64,000 nt of DNA from an uncultured Succinivibrio sp. (GTDB taxonomy: Bacteria; Pseudomonadota; Gammaproteobacteria; Enterobacterales; Succinivibrionaceae): NCBI GenBank assembly GCA_900770725.1, contig CAAGLL010000034.1, forward strand, positions 31,328-95,327, given 5' to 3'. The position numbers and the translations under genes were made by a program. The notes below the pieces were generated by a model. That model was not told the origin of the DNA and did not search any database. It saw only the letters and a program-made list of their open reading frames with translations. Every line of letters begins with the position of its first letter. Within the stretch, counting starts at the first letter, position 1. Positions 10,471 through 19,729 of this stretch are shown piece by piece.

Positions 10471-11982
10471 TCAGGCCAGGCGCTTGCGCTGGGACGAGGA
10501 GGCGATCCCCAGCACGTCGCGGTACTTGGCCACGGTGCGCCTGGCGACCTGGAATCCCTCCTTGGAGAGGATGTCGGCGATCTTGCTGTCAGAGAGCGGC
10601 TTGACCGGGTTCTCGGCTCCCACGAGCTCCTTGATCCTCGCGCGGATGGCTGTCGATGATACGGCGTCGCCGCTTTCAGACCCGAGGCTTGATGAGAAGA
10701 AGTACTTGAGCTCGTAGGTGCCGCGCGGCGTGGACATGTACTTGCCCGTGGTGATCCTCGAGACCGTGGACTCGGAGAGGCCGACCTTGTCGGCGACGTC
10801 GTTTAAGATCATCGGGTGCATCCCCGACTCGCCGCGGGCCATGAAGTCCTGCTGCCCTTCGACGATGGCCGAGGCGACCTTGAGCAGCGTGCTGTTGCGC
10901 TGCTCGATGCTGTTTAGGAGCGATCTGGCGTCCTGCTCGCAGTTCTTGAAGAAGGCGCGGTCGCGCTCGTTGGTGACCTTGCTTGCCATCTCCATGATCT
11001 TCTTGTCAAAGCGCACGCGCGGAAGCACGCCGTCGATGAGGCGCACCACGTATCTGCCGCCTTCCTTCACCACCCTTACCTCGGGGATTATGAAGTCGGA
11101 CTTCTCGCGGTTTGAATAGGTCCAGGGGCGCGGGTTGAGCGACTGGATGAGGTCGACCGCCTCCTTGAGCTGGGGCTCCTTGACGTGGAGCTTGGAGCAG
11201 AGGGTGCGGAAGTCCCTCACCGAGAGCTCGCGCAGGTATGAGGAGACGATGCGCAGCGCGTTGTCGCGCGCGCGCGAGGGATCCTTGGCCTCAAGCTGGA
11301 TCTGCAGGCATTCCTGCACCGAGCGCGATCCCACGGCCAGCGGATCGTAGTGCTGCACCAGCTTGAGCACGCTTTGGACATCGTCATCGGTGATGCCAGC
11401 ATAGGCGGCGCCTGCGGCCGCGGCGATGTCGGAGAGCGGCTCCTTCAAGTACCCAGAGTCGTCGATGCCGTCGATGATCGCCTCGGCGATGGCCCTGTCG
11501 CGGCCTTCAAGCGGCGAGAGGTCGAGCTGCCACATCAGGTGGTCGCGCAGGCTCTCGGTGGTGTGGCCTTCATATGGAGCGTCTGTGACCGGCCCCTGGG
11601 ATCTGCGGGTGCCGGCAGAGGGGCTGTCGGTGTCGTGCATCCCCACGGCGACTCCCTGCTTTGGCGACTCCGAGGAGAAGTTCATCAAGGGAGTGCTGTC
11701 GCTCAGGTCGGATGAGACCTGCTGGGCCTTTACCGACGAGTCGTCGTCAAAGGGGTTGAAGCTTGAGGCGCCATCGTCCTGATCATCTGGGATCGGGGTG
11801 CTTGAGCCCTCGTCGCCCACCACCTTGAGCAGCGGGTTCATCTCGGCCTTCTGCTCGATCTCCTGGGCAAGCTCGAGCGTGGGGAGGTGCAGCAGCTTGA
11901 TCGCCTGCTGCATCTGCGGGGTCATGACAAGGCGCTGGCTCTGGTTCTGGACCAGCTGCATCGAGTTGTTGAATCCCGCCAT
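10471..11982 (-). CDS. rpoN: RNA polymerase sigma-54 factor
   Basis: Sigma-54, 503 residues. Region I (SQRLVMTPQMQQAIKLLHLP) contacts activators. An acidic region II covers about residues 55-130, and a core-binding domain follows. The C-terminus carries the helix-turn-helix and the RpoN box ARRTVAKYRDVLGI that reads the -24 element. The start at 11982 has AGGAG at 6 bases. It follows lptB, as in E. coli. It needs an enhancer-binding activator for transcription; none is encoded in the window. Confidence 0.97.
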   Translation of the reverse strand: MAGFNNSMQLVQNQSQRLVMTPQMQQAIKLLHLPTLELAQEIEQKAEMNPLLKVVGDEGSSTPIPDDQDDGASSFNPFDDDSSVKAQQVSSDLSDSTPLMNFSSESPKQGVAVGMHDTDSPSAGTRRSQGPVTDAPYEGHTTESLRDHLMWQLDLSPLEGRDRAIAEAIIDGIDDSGYLKEPLSDIAAAAGAAYAGITDDDVQSVLKLVQHYDPLAVGSRSVQECLQIQLEAKDPSRARDNALRIVSSYLRELSVRDFRTLCSKLHVKEPQLKEAVDLIQSLNPRPWTYSNREKSDFIIPEVRVVKEGGRYVVRLIDGVLPRVRFDKKIMEMASKVTNERDRAFFKNCEQDARSLLNSIEQRNSTLLKVASAIVEGQQDFMARGESGMHPMILNDVADKVGLSESTVSRITTGKYMSTPRGTYELKYFFSSSLGSESGDAVSSTAIRARIKELVGAENPVKPLSDSKIADILSKEGFQVARRTVAKYRDVLGIASSSQRKRLA

Positions 11983-12008
11983 CGCTATCTCCTGATCCCT
12001 TGTCTCCG

Positions 12009-12734
12009 CTAGATGGTGAAGTCGTGTCCCAAGTACACGTCCTTCACCTTGTCGTTGCTCTGCACCTCTTCAGGCGTGCCCTGGGCGATGAGCTCGCCGT
12101 TGCTCACGATGTAGGCGCGCTCGCACACGCCCAGGGTCTCCCTCACGTTGTGGTCGGTGATGAGGATCCCGATCCCGCGCTCCTTGAGGTGGGTGATGAT
12201 GTTCTTGATCTCGGAGACCGAGATCGGGTCGACGCCGGCGAATGGCTCGTCGAGCAGGATGAACTTGGGCTCGGCTGCGAGGGCGCGCGCGATCTCGACG
12301 CGGCGGCGCTCGCCGCCTGAAAGCGACATGCCCAGGTTGTCGCGCAGCGGCGCGACGTTGAACTCCTCGAGCAGGCGGTTGACCTTGTCGATGCGCTCCT
12401 GGCGCGTAAGCCCGTGCCGCAGCTCCATGACGCCCATGAGGTTCTGCCAGACTGTGAGCTTCCTGAAGATCGAGTTCTCCTGCGGCAGGTAGCCGATCCC
12501 GGCGCGGGCGCGCATGTGCATGGGCAGGGCGGTGATGTCCTTGCCGTCAAGCAGGATCTGCCCGCCCTCCGAGGAGATGATCCCTACGATCATGTAGAAC
12601 GAGGTGGTCTTGCCCGCGCCGTTGGGGCCGAGCAGCCCGACTATCGAGCTGCTCTCTACGCTGATGCTGACGTCCTTGACCACGGTGCGGTTGCGGTAGG
12701 TCTTCTTGAGGTGGTTGGCGCACAGCTCGCTCAT
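12009..12734 (-). CDS. lptB: LPS export ABC transporter ATP-binding protein
   Basis: ATPase of the LptB2FG complex that extracts LPS from the inner membrane, 241 residues. Walker [10 protein letters not shown] is at 36-44. The signature reads [15 protein letters not shown], Walker B is [11 protein letters not shown], and the switch histidine is in ITDHNVRET. The start ATG overlaps the lptA stop (ATGA), indicating translational coupling. lptF and lptG are not in the window. Confidence 0.97.
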   Translation of the reverse strand: MSELCANHLKKTYRNRTVVKDVSISVESSSIVGLLGPNGAGKTTSFYMIVGIISSEGGQILLDGKDITALPMHMRARAGIGYLPQENSIFRKLTVWQNLMGVMELRHGLTRQERIDKVNRLLEEFNVAPLRDNLGMSLSGGERRRVEIARALAAEPKFILLDEPFAGVDPISVSEIKNIITHLKERGIGILITDHNVRETLGVCERAYIVSNGELIAQGTPEEVQSNDKVKDVYLGHDFTI

Positions 12735-13288
12735 TTGGCAGCCCCGCCTTGCTTTCCGCCGTTGTCCGATGACTTCATCTCCTGGGGGATGAAGGTGCTG
12801 TGCACCCTGCCGTCCTCGCTGTTCGTGTTGTTGGCCTTCATCTTCTGGGTGTTGAAGTTGTACTCGATGTGGTTTCCAGAGACGTGGGACTCGCCCTGCC
12901 ACACCGTGGCGTTGCCGGTGAGCACAATGTCGCCGGTCTGCGGGTAGTAGTTGAGCACCGCCGACTCGGACCTCAGGATCTTGCCGTTGTCCAGCAGCTG
13001 CTTGAACTTGACCGGCTTGCCCCAGGAGTTGACCTCCTTGACCTCGTTCTTGTCGTCGCGAACGATCTCGGCCTTGTCGGCGAAGACCTCGATGGAGCCC
13101 TGGGTGGCGTGCACGCGCTCGATGAAGTAGAGCTTGTTGGCCTGGAAGTCGGCAAGCTGCTGCACCGACTCGACGTTCAATGGCTTGTCGGTGTCGTCCT
13201 TGAGCGCAAAGGCGGTTTCTGGAAGCAGGAGGGCCGCGAGGCTACCTGCTGCCGCTGCCAGCGCGGTTGTAGTACGTAGAATGGACAT
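12731..13288 (-). CDS. lptA: Periplasmic LPS-bridge protein LptA
   Basis: Periplasmic protein that polymerises into the LPS-conducting bridge, 185 residues. The N-terminal signal peptide (about residues 1-28, ending near ETAFA) precedes an OstA-like beta-jellyroll. ADKAEIV and [20 protein letters not shown] are typical of the fold. The C-terminus is Gly/Lys-rich. The gene starts inside the end of lptC (47-bp overlap) and overlaps lptB by 4 bp. Confidence 0.93.
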   Translation of the reverse strand: MSILRTTTALAAAAGSLAALLLPETAFALKDDTDKPLNVESVQQLADFQANKLYFIERVHATQGSIEVFADKAEIVRDDKNEVKEVNSWGKPVKFKQLLDNGKILRSESAVLNYYPQTGDIVLTGNATVWQGESHVSGNHIEYNFNTQKMKANNTNSEDGRVHSTFIPQEMKSSDNGGKQGGAAK

Positions 13289-13826
13289 TGTCGCTGAATC
13301 TCATGATTTTATTGTTGCTGTCGTACGAGAACCCGGTGCCAGAGTCAACCCACCCGTCGCCGTAGATGGTGGTGGGGTCGGGGCTCGTGATGATCCCGGT
13401 CTTGAGGTCGTAGTGCAGCGTTGCCGTCGTGAACTTGCGCACCGAGCTCCCCTCGTGCTCCGGCACCCCGGTGACGTCGCCCTTCATGTCTACGAAGTCG
13501 CCGTCGCGGGCCTGCCCTTCCTTGGAGCTCACCGCCCAGATCTCCTGCTTGCCTGACGACGAGGCGCGGTAGGAGTGCACGACTGGGTTTTGGAAGCTGT
13601 AGAGCTTGTCCTTCTCGTGGAACACCGCCAGATCGGCCTTGAGCGAGCGGTAGAGCTTGCCGTCCTGCGAGTAGAGCTTTCCAAAGAACCCGTGCGAGGT
13701 GTAGGTGCCCTTGTCTGGAAGCGCCTGCTGGCTCTTGGGCGAAAGCAGGCCGCTGTAGAGGTAGAGCAGGCCGGCCGCCGCCGCTAACAGCAGCGAGAAG
13801 AGGGCGTTCTTGGCGTAGGAGGTCAT
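13242..13826 (-). CDS. lptC: LPS export system protein LptC
   Basis: Bitopic inner-membrane protein of 194 residues linking LptB2FG to LptA. One N-terminal membrane segment (about 8-26, LFSLLLAAAAGLLYLYSGLL) precedes a periplasmic jellyroll domain. The start at 13826 overlaps the kdsC stop by 4 bp. Sequence conservation in the family is low, so the call rests on topology, length and position between kdsC and lptA. Confidence 0.9.
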   Translation of the reverse strand: MTSYAKNALFSLLLAAAAGLLYLYSGLLSPKSQQALPDKGTYTSHGFFGKLYSQDGKLYRSLKADLAVFHEKDKLYSFQNPVVHSYRASSSGKQEIWAVSSKEGQARDGDFVDMKGDVTGVPEHEGSSVRKFTTATLHYDLKTGIITSPDPTTIYGDGWVDSGTGFSYDSNNKIMRFSDNVHSTYYNRAGSGSR

Positions 13827-14389
13827 TTGAGCAGCCTTCCGGACGGATCCATGGCGCCCTTGGCCATCATGATGAGGTCGCAGATCTCGCGCACCGCGCC
13901 GCGGCCGCCTGCGACGTGCAGCGGCAGGTCGACGAAGCGGCGGATGTATGGGTGGGCGTCCAAGGGGCAGGCGGAGATCCCGGCGCGGCTGAACATCGGC
14001 AGATCGTTGAGGTCGTCGCCCACCGCGGCGCTCTCCTCCACGGAGATCCCAAGCTGCTGCTGCAACGCCGCGGCCGATTCGTTCTTGCGGCCCTGGCCCT
14101 GGATCACGTGCCTGATGCCGCACTCCTGGCAGCGGCGCTCGGTCAGGCGCGCCTCCCTGCCGGTGATCACGGCGCAGGTGCAGTCGGTGGTGCGCTGCAT
14201 CTGGACGATGCCAAGGCCGTCCTTCGTGCAGAACTTCTTGAACTCGCCAACGCCGTTGTCGAGGTAGACGCCGCCGTCGGTGAGCGTGCCGTCTACATCG
14301 AGCATCAGCAGGCGGATCCTGGAGAGGCGCTCGAGCATCTCAGGCGCCACGGGTCCGTAGATCGTCTCGGTGTGGATTGCGCTTGCCAT
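13823..14389 (-). CDS. kdsC: 3-deoxy-manno-octulosonate-8-phosphatase
   Basis: HAD-family phosphatase making free Kdo for LPS, 188 residues. The nucleophile and acid/base aspartates are D31 and D33 in MLDVDGTLTD, and the last motif is AVGDDLNDLPMF. The start at 14389 has GGAGG upstream; an open frame to 14428 lacks a better site. In E. coli kdsD (arabinose-5-phosphate isomerase) precedes it. Here the upstream neighbour is divergent mlaF, so kdsD must be elsewhere. Confidence 0.95.
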   Translation of the reverse strand: MASAIHTETIYGPVAPEMLERLSRIRLLMLDVDGTLTDGGVYLDNGVGEFKKFCTKDGLGIVQMQRTTDCTCAVITGREARLTERRCQECGIRHVIQGQGRKNESAAALQQQLGISVEESAAVGDDLNDLPMFSRAGISACPLDAHPYIRRFVDLPLHVAGGRGAVREICDLIMMAKGAMDPSGRLLK

Positions 14390-14498
14390 CTGCCAGGTAC
14401 CTCCGTCATGCGGGCCGTTTACATCCAAGCTCCGCGCCCGCGATCTGCCAAAATTCCATTTACACGGTAAACTATGCCTGATTATAGCAATTTAAGCA

Positions 14499-14523
14499 GG
14501 CGCCCATGCCGCGCATGGGCGCC
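14499..14523. repeat. Perfect 11-bp palindrome in the kdsC-mlaF divergent region
   Basis: GGCGCCCATGC (14499-14509), loop CGC, GCATGGGCGCC (14513-14523), ending 23 bp before the mlaF ATG. No T-run follows. Its left half is repeated at 6551-6564 upstream of rsmD. It could be a regulatory RNA hairpin in the mlaF leader or a protein-binding site. Confidence 0.65.
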
Positions 14524-14546
14524 GGGCCGTTTACCGGAGCTAACAG

Positions 14547-15347
14547 ATGCCAAAAGACGGCGGAAGCATAGTCCAGATCCGCGACCTGTCCTTCTCCTAT
14601 TCGGGAAAGCAGATCTACAAGGGGCTGACCGTTGATTTCCCCCGCGGCAAGATCACCGCGGTGCTGGGCCCGTCGGGCACCGGCAAGACCACGGTGCTCA
14701 GGCTCATCGGCGCCCAGCTGCGCCCCGACAGCGGCACCGTGCTTTTCGACGGGATAGACATGAACTCGCTGTCGCGCCGCCAGCTCTACTCGGTGCGCAA
14801 GAAGATGAGCATGCTCTTCCAAAGCGGCGCGCTCTTCCAGGACATGACGGTCTACGAGAACACCGCCTTCCCGCTTCAGGTTCACACCAAGCTGCCTGAT
14901 GAGATCATCCACGACATCGTGACGATGAAGCTCGAGGCCGTGGGCATGCGCGCGGCGGCGGGGCTCTATCCGTCCGAGCTCTCGGGCGGCATGGCCCGCC
15001 GCGCCGCGCTGGCCCGCTCGATCGCGCTCGATCCAGAGCTCATCATGTACGACGAGCCGTTCGTAGGCCAGGATCCGATCACCAAGGGCGTGCTGGTCGA
15101 GCTCATCGCCGACCTCAACGCCTCGCTGGGGCTCACCTCGATCGTGGTCACCCACGACGTGAGGGAGATCATGGACGTCGCCGACTACGTGGTGATCCTC
15201 GCCGAGGGCGCGGTGCTCGGGCAGGGCACGCCCGACGAGATCCGCTCCAGCAAGGATCCGCGCATAGTCCAGTTCATAAACGGCGATTATGACGGCCCGT
15301 ATGCCTTCCACCTCAAAGGCAGCGGCGACTACCTGGAGGAGCTCTAA
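14547..15347 (+). CDS. mlaF: Phospholipid transport ABC ATP-binding protein
   Basis: ATPase of the inner-membrane MlaFEDB complex that moves phospholipids between the membranes and maintains outer-membrane asymmetry, 266 residues. Walker [10 protein letters not shown] is at 41-49, the signature is [15 protein letters not shown], Walker B is [11 protein letters not shown], and the switch region is VVTHDVREI. It is the first gene of mlaFEDCB-darP, divergent from kdsC-lpt, and its stop overlaps the mlaE start (TAATG). Confidence 0.97.
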   Translation: MPKDGGSIVQIRDLSFSYSGKQIYKGLTVDFPRGKITAVLGPSGTGKTTVLRLIGAQLRPDSGTVLFDGIDMNSLSRRQLYSVRKKMSMLFQSGALFQDMTVYENTAFPLQVHTKLPDEIIHDIVTMKLEAVGMRAAAGLYPSELSGGMARRAALARSIALDPELIMYDEPFVGQDPITKGVLVELIADLNASLGLTSIVVTHDVREIMDVADYVVILAEGAVLGQGTPDEIRSSKDPRIVQFINGDYDGPYAFHLKGSGDYLEEL

Positions 15348-16120
15348 TGGCTGATTTCCTGGGATTCCTGGGCAGGTACTTCCTAAAGAGGGTTGCAGCC
15401 CTCGGCAGATCGTTCCTGATGATGGTGAACGCGCTTTGCGCCAAGCCAGACTTCAAGGGCCACGCGATCCTGCTCGTGCGCGAGATCTACTTCATCGGCG
15501 TGCAGTCGGTGATCATCATCATCGTCTCGGGGCTGTTCATCGGCATGGTGCTGGGGCTGCAGGGCTTCAACATCCTCAAGGACTTCATGGCGACCGGATC
15601 GCTGGGCACCCTGGTGGCGCTGGCCATCATCAGGGAGCTTGGCCCGGTCGTGGCCGCGCTGCTCTACGCCGGCCGCGCAGGCTCCGCGCTCACCGCCGAG
15701 ATCGGGCAGCTCAAGGCCTCCGAGCAGCTCTCGGCCATGGAGATGATGGCCGTCGATCCGCTGCACCGCGTCATCGCCCCGAGGTTCTGGGCCGGCGTCA
15801 TCAGCCTGCCGGTGCTCTCGCTGCTGTTCACGCTCGTCGGGATCTACGGCGGCAAGTTCGTCGGCGTCGACTGGCTCGGCCTCGACGACGGGATTTTCTG
15901 GTCGGCCATGCAGGGCAGCGTCGACCTGCTGGACGATCTGGTGCCCATGGTGGTCAAGTCGGTGGTCTTCGCCATCGTCTGCACCTGGATAGCCCTGTTC
16001 AACGGCTATGACTGCCGGCCGACGTCGGCCGGCATCAGCGCTGCGACCACGGCCACCGTGGTCCAGTCGTCGCTGGCCGTGCTGGGCCTTGATTTCGTGC
16101 TCACCGCATTGATGTTCTGA
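15347..16120 (+). CDS. mlaE: Phospholipid transport permease MlaE
   Basis: MlaE/YrbE-family permease, 257 residues, with about five to six membrane segments. The conserved stretches [29 protein letters not shown] and [12 protein letters not shown] are present. It forms the membrane core of MlaFEDB and is translationally coupled to mlaF. Confidence 0.97.
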   Translation: MADFLGFLGRYFLKRVAALGRSFLMMVNALCAKPDFKGHAILLVREIYFIGVQSVIIIIVSGLFIGMVLGLQGFNILKDFMATGSLGTLVALAIIRELGPVVAALLYAGRAGSALTAEIGQLKASEQLSAMEMMAVDPLHRVIAPRFWAGVISLPVLSLLFTLVGIYGGKFVGVDWLGLDDGIFWSAMQGSVDLLDDLVPMVVKSVVFAIVCTWIALFNGYDCRPTSAGISAATTATVVQSSLAVLGLDFVLTALMF

Positions 16121-16128
16121 GAGGGTTT

Positions 16129-16641
16129 ATGAAGTATCTGAAGACAGAAGTGGCCGTGGGGTTTTTCGTCCTGGCGGGCATAATCGCGGCCGTGGTCTTG
16201 TCGCTCAAGGTCGCGGGACTGGTGCTCAACAGCGACTCTGACGTCTACACGCTCCACGCCAAGTTCGACAACATCGGCTCGCTCAAGCTGCGCGCCCCCG
16301 TCAAGATCGGCGGCGTGCTGGTAGGCCGCGTGTCGGCCATCAGGCTCGATCCCAAGAACATGACCCCGGTCGTGGACATGGAGATCCAGTCATCGTGCGA
16401 CAAGCTCTCCAGCGAGTCGCGCGCGTCGATCCAGACTGCCGGCATCATCGGCGAGCAGTACATCTCCATCACCCCGGGCTTCTACGACGAGGACGCGGGA
16501 ACCACCTACTTGAAGAACGGGGACTACTTCGAGGACACCGGCTCGGCGCTGGTGCTCGAGGACCTCATCGGAAAATTCCTCTACAGCGCCGGATCCTCGT
16601 CCAAGAAGGACGACGGAAAGGACGCTGGAACGGATAAGTAA
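16129..16641 (+). CDS. mlaD: MCE-domain phospholipid-binding protein MlaD
   Basis: Hexameric MCE protein anchored in the inner membrane, 170 residues. One N-terminal membrane segment (about 7-27) precedes the MCE domain, recognised by LHAKFDNIGSLKLRAPVKIG and VGRVSAIRLD. The C-terminus is Lys/Asp-rich (KKDDGKDAG). It lies 8 bp after mlaE. Confidence 0.96.
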   Translation: MKYLKTEVAVGFFVLAGIIAAVVLSLKVAGLVLNSDSDVYTLHAKFDNIGSLKLRAPVKIGGVLVGRVSAIRLDPKNMTPVVDMEIQSSCDKLSSESRASIQTAGIIGEQYISITPGFYDEDAGTTYLKNGDYFEDTGSALVLEDLIGKFLYSAGSSSKKDDGKDAGTDK

Positions 16642-16650
16642 TTGTTTTGA

Positions 16651-16681
16651 AGGAGGGCGCCTGAAAGGGCGCTTACGCACA
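16651..16681 (+). promoter_or_regulatory. Hairpin-separated ribosome binding site of mlaC
   Basis: A near-perfect Shine-Dalgarno AGGAGG (16651-16656) lies 24 bases before the mlaC ATG, too far for direct use. Between them GCGCC (16657-16661) and GGCGC (16668-16672) form a 5-bp stem with loop TGAAAG. Folding leaves 8 bases (TTACGCAC) between stem and ATG, restoring normal spacing. No in-frame start codon lies between the stop at 16648 and 16681. Confidence 0.6.
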
Positions 16682-17292
16682 TGAAGAAATTCATCGCAGG
16701 ACTCATGCTGGCCGCCGCCGCGGCCTTCCTTGCCGCGCCGTCGCAGGCTGCGGACAACCCGTACGAGGTGGCCAATTCCGTCGCCACCAAGACCTTCGGC
16801 GATCTCAAGGCCAACAAGGACAAGCTCTCCGATCCATCGGTGGTCAACGGCATCATCAACAGCGACCTGATGCCTTACGTCGACGTGCGCTATGCCGCCT
16901 ACAAGGTCATCGGGCCCTCGCTCAAGGAGACCACCAAGGATGAGCGCGACCAGTTCACCGCCGCCTTCGGCGACTACCTGATGCGCTCGATGTCAAACGC
17001 CATCGGCAAGTACACCAACCAGGAGCTTGAAAACAGCCCGGTCTCCCAGGTCTCCGACTCCGACAACATCGTCCCGGTCAAATACACCGTCAAGACCCCG
17101 GGCCAGGCCGACATCTCCTTCATCATCAAGATGCGCCTGAACCGCAAGACCGGCGAGTGGAAGGCCTTCGACCTCATCGCCGAGAACGTCTCGATCTTAG
17201 ACTCCAAGCAGGCCGAGCTCTCCCCGATCATCAAGTCCAAGGGCATCAAGGCTGCGATCACTGCGCTCGAGCAGAACAAGGCGGGCAAGTGA
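16681..17292 (+). CDS. mlaC: Periplasmic phospholipid carrier MlaC
   Basis: Soluble periplasmic shuttle between MlaA at the outer membrane and MlaFEDB, 203 residues. The signal peptide is cleaved after about residue 23 (SQA), and the mature part has the Tol2/MlaC fold (YVDVRYAAYKVIG, FDLIAENVSIL). The ATG is the only plausible start; its ribosome site is set apart by a small hairpin. The stop overlaps the mlaB GTG. Confidence 0.95.
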   Translation: MKKFIAGLMLAAAAAFLAAPSQAADNPYEVANSVATKTFGDLKANKDKLSDPSVVNGIINSDLMPYVDVRYAAYKVIGPSLKETTKDERDQFTAAFGDYLMRSMSNAIGKYTNQELENSPVSQVSDSDNIVPVKYTVKTPGQADISFIIKMRLNRKTGEWKAFDLIAENVSILDSKQAELSPIIKSKGIKAAITALEQNKAGK

Positions 17293-17537
17293 CGGTGCGC
17301 CATTTCGACAAGCTCACGGTGGATACCGTGCCTATGCTGTGGAAGCAGCGCAATGAGATCTTCAGCGCTGACGGCGCCGATCTCTCGGGGTCCGAGGTCG
17401 ACTCGGCCGGGGTGGCCTTCCTCGTGCGCTGGGCCAAGAGCCTGCATGGCGGGAAGCTCAAGCTTGCAGGCTGCAGCCCCGACGTGCTCAAGCTCATCTC
17501 GGTATTCGAGCTCAAGCCGCTGTTTGAGGAGGCGTGA
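17289..17537 (+). CDS. mlaB: STAS-domain protein MlaB
   Basis: Small cytoplasmic STAS protein that binds MlaF and is needed for transporter assembly and activity, 82 residues. It starts with GTG at 17289 overlapping the mlaC stop (GTGA). The STAS helix motif SEVDSAGVAFLVRWAKS matches the family, with an Asp-Ser-Ala version of the usual phospho-site segment. The stop overlaps the darP start (TGATG). Confidence 0.9.
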   Translation: MTVRHFDKLTVDTVPMLWKQRNEIFSADGADLSGSEVDSAGVAFLVRWAKSLHGGKLKLAGCSPDVLKLISVFELKPLFEEA

Positions 17538-18139
17538 TGTCAGATCAGATCCAGCATTTCGAGGGCTTCGACGAGGAGCCTGACGAGGAGAGCCGCAGCG
17601 CGCGCAAGCGCGGGGCGCAGAAGATCCGCCGCGAGATCGAGGATGTGGCCGACCTGGGCGATCAAGCCTTCAAGGCCATGAGGCTCGATCCTGCCGTGCG
17701 CGACGCCATAGCGCAGGCGCGCGCGATGAGGCCGCGCAGCGACGAGCGCCGCCGCCAGCTCCAGTACGCGGCAAGGCTCCAACGCGCAGTCGCGGTGCAG
17801 GATCTCGGTGAGCAGATGGCCTCGCTCGGCGCCTCCTCAAAGGAGGATCCGGACACCATGCGCTTTGAAAGGCTCCGTTCGGAGCTCATCTCCCAGGGCG
17901 TGGGCGCGGTGAACGCGCTGTGCGGCCTGTGCCCAGAGCTTGACCGCAAGAAGCTCATGTCGCTGGTGCGCAAGGCCAAGGAGGAGGCCAAGGCCGAGGA
18001 GGAGGCAGGCGGCGCCGGCGCCATCGGCGGCAAGGCCCCCAAGCCCGGGCAGCGCAAGCTCTACCGCTACATCAAGGACGAGATCCGCAAGGCCGGGATC
18101 AAGGTTCCGGACAGTCTGGTGCAGAAAGCCCAGGGCTGA
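17537..18139 (+). CDS. darP: Ribosome biogenesis factor DarP (YjgA/DUF615)
   Basis: DUF615 protein associated with late 50S subunit assembly, 200 residues, charged and mostly helical. It is recognised by the C-terminal KLYRYIKDEIRKAG and the repeated RRQLQYAARL-type helices. In E. coli it neighbours pmbA; here it is the last gene of the mla operon, with convergent tldD (the PmbA partner) next. The start is the ATG at 17537, coupled to mlaB. Confidence 0.9.
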   Translation: MSDQIQHFEGFDEEPDEESRSARKRGAQKIRREIEDVADLGDQAFKAMRLDPAVRDAIAQARAMRPRSDERRRQLQYAARLQRAVAVQDLGEQMASLGASSKEDPDTMRFERLRSELISQGVGAVNALCGLCPELDRKKLMSLVRKAKEEAKAEEEAGGAGAIGGKAPKPGQRKLYRYIKDEIRKAGIKVPDSLVQKAQG

Positions 18140-18163
18140 TGGCATCCTTCTAAAAATCGCAGG

Positions 18164-18187
18164 ACGCGGGCAATGCCCGCGTTTTTT
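18164..18187 (+). terminator. Intrinsic terminator of the mla-darP operon
   Basis: ACGCGGGC (18164-18171), loop AAT, GCCCGCGT (18175-18182), followed by TTTTT. It lies 25 bp after the darP stop. Confidence 0.88.
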
Positions 18188-18218
18188 GCGCCCAGGGCAG
18201 GGAAAGGGGCTGCGGCGT

Positions 18219-18254
18219 AAAAAAAAACGCCGGCTAACAGCAAGTTGGCCGGCG
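18219..18254 (-). terminator. Intrinsic terminator of the mre-maf-tldD operon
   Basis: On the minus strand an 11-bp stem (CGCCGGCCAAC with GTTAGCCGGCG, one G-U pair, loop of five) is followed by nine T residues. It begins 18 bp after the tldD stop and faces the darP terminator. Confidence 0.9.
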
Positions 18255-18271
18255 CACTCCTTAAGTTTTAA

Positions 18272-19729
18272 TCATTTTCCGCCGCCGCTTGCGGTGCCGC
18301 CCACGGTGATGGAGTCTATCTTCAAGGTGGGGATGCCGATCCCCACGGGCACGCTCTGCCCGGCCTTGCCGCACATCCCGATGCCGCCGTCGAACTTGAG
18401 GTCGTTGCCGACCATCGAGACCTTCTTCATGACATCGGGGCCGTTGCCGGTGAGCGTCGCCCCCTTTATCGGCGTGGTCACCTTGCCGTGCTCGATGAGG
18501 TAGGCCTCGGAGGTTGAGAACACGAAGTTGCCGTTGGTGATGTCGACCTGGCCGCCCTTGAAGTTCGTCGCGTAGATCCCGTGCTCGACGCTCCCTATGA
18601 TCTCATCTGGCGAGTACTTGCCAGGCATCATGAAGGTGTTGGTCATGCGCGGCATCGGCAGGCAGCTGTAGCTCTCGCGGCGGCCGTTGCCGGTGGGCTT
18701 CATCTTCATGAGCATCGCGTTCTGGCGGTCCTGCATGTAGCCCTTGAGGATCCCGTTCTCGATGAGCACGTTGCGGGCCGTAGGCGTCCCCTCGTCGTCG
18801 AAGGTGAGCGAGCCGCGCCGCTCGGGTATGGTGCCGTCGTCGCAGATGGTGCACGCATCGGAGGCCACCTTCTTGCCGATGAGGCCGGTGAAGGCCGAGC
18901 TGCCGGTGCGGTTGAAGTCGCCTTCAAGCCCGTGGCCCACGGCCTCGTGCACCAGGACGCCGGGCCAGCCTGCGCCCAGCACCACGGTCATCGACCCTGC
19001 CGGGGCCGGGATCGCCTCGAGGTTCAAGGCCGCGGTGTGCACGGCCTCGCGCGCGACGCGCGCGATGTTCTCATCGGAGATGATCCTGCCTGGCATGAAG
19101 GCGCCGCCGCAGGCGGCGAAGCCGTCCTCGCGGCGTCCCTTGCTCTCGAGCACCACGCTCACCGACAGGTGCACCGAGGGCTTGATGTCGCAGGAGACGC
19201 GGCCGTCCGTGTCCATGACGATGACGGTGCGGTGGGAGCAGGAGAACGAGGCCATGACGCGGGTCACGCGCGGATCTGCCGCGCGGGCCTCGCGGTCGAC
19301 GGCCTCGAGCACGCGGATCTTCTCCTGCCTGGGAATGGCCAGCAGCGGATCGTCGCTCTGGTAGAGCGGCTTGTGGGGGATCAGCGACGGGGTCACGCAG
19401 GCCTTGAAGCTCGCATTGGCCGAGCTTATGGTGCGCGCGGCCCTGCAGGCCTCGTCAAGCGAGGCGGCGTCGAGCACGTCGCTGTAGGCAAAGCCGGTCT
19501 TGCCGCCTAGGACCGAGCGCACGCCGACTCCCTGGGCGATGTCGAACGAGCCTGCGTTGACGATCCCCTCCTCAAGCGAGAAGCCCTCGCTTGCGGCCCG
19601 CTCGAAGAACAGATCCCCAAAATCGGTCTGGCGCTCAAGCAGGATCCACAGGGACTTGGCCGCCCTGTCCAAATCAAGATCCGAGTCCGAGAAAAGCTTG
19701 TCCTGTGCAAGCTTGCTGATGTCTTCCAT
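18272..19729 (-). CDS. tldD: Metalloprotease TldD
   Basis: Catalytic subunit of the TldD-PmbA(TldE) heterodimeric zinc protease, 485 residues. E. coli TldD/E trims unfolded peptides, processes microcin B17 and degrades CcdA. The zinc-binding HExxxH is at about 261-266 in HEAVGHGLEGD. The start at 19729 is chosen by alignment to E. coli TldD. It follows maf after 4 bp. In E. coli rng and yhdP separate these genes. The partner pmbA is at 28499. Confidence 0.96.
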   Translation of the reverse strand: MEDISKLAQDKLFSDSDLDLDRAAKSLWILLERQTDFGDLFFERAASEGFSLEEGIVNAGSFDIAQGVGVRSVLGGKTGFAYSDVLDAASLDEACRAARTISSANASFKACVTPSLIPHKPLYQSDDPLLAIPRQEKIRVLEAVDREARAADPRVTRVMASFSCSHRTVIVMDTDGRVSCDIKPSVHLSVSVVLESKGRREDGFAACGGAFMPGRIISDENIARVAREAVHTAALNLEAIPAPAGSMTVVLGAGWPGVLVHEAVGHGLEGDFNRTGSSAFTGLIGKKVASDACTICDDGTIPERRGSLTFDDEGTPTARNVLIENGILKGYMQDRQNAMLMKMKPTGNGRRESYSCLPMPRMTNTFMMPGKYSPDEIIGSVEHGIYATNFKGGQVDITNGNFVFSTSEAYLIEHGKVTTPIKGATLTGNGPDVMKKVSMVGNDLKFDGGIGMCGKAGQSVPVGIGIPTLKIDSITVGGTASGGGK

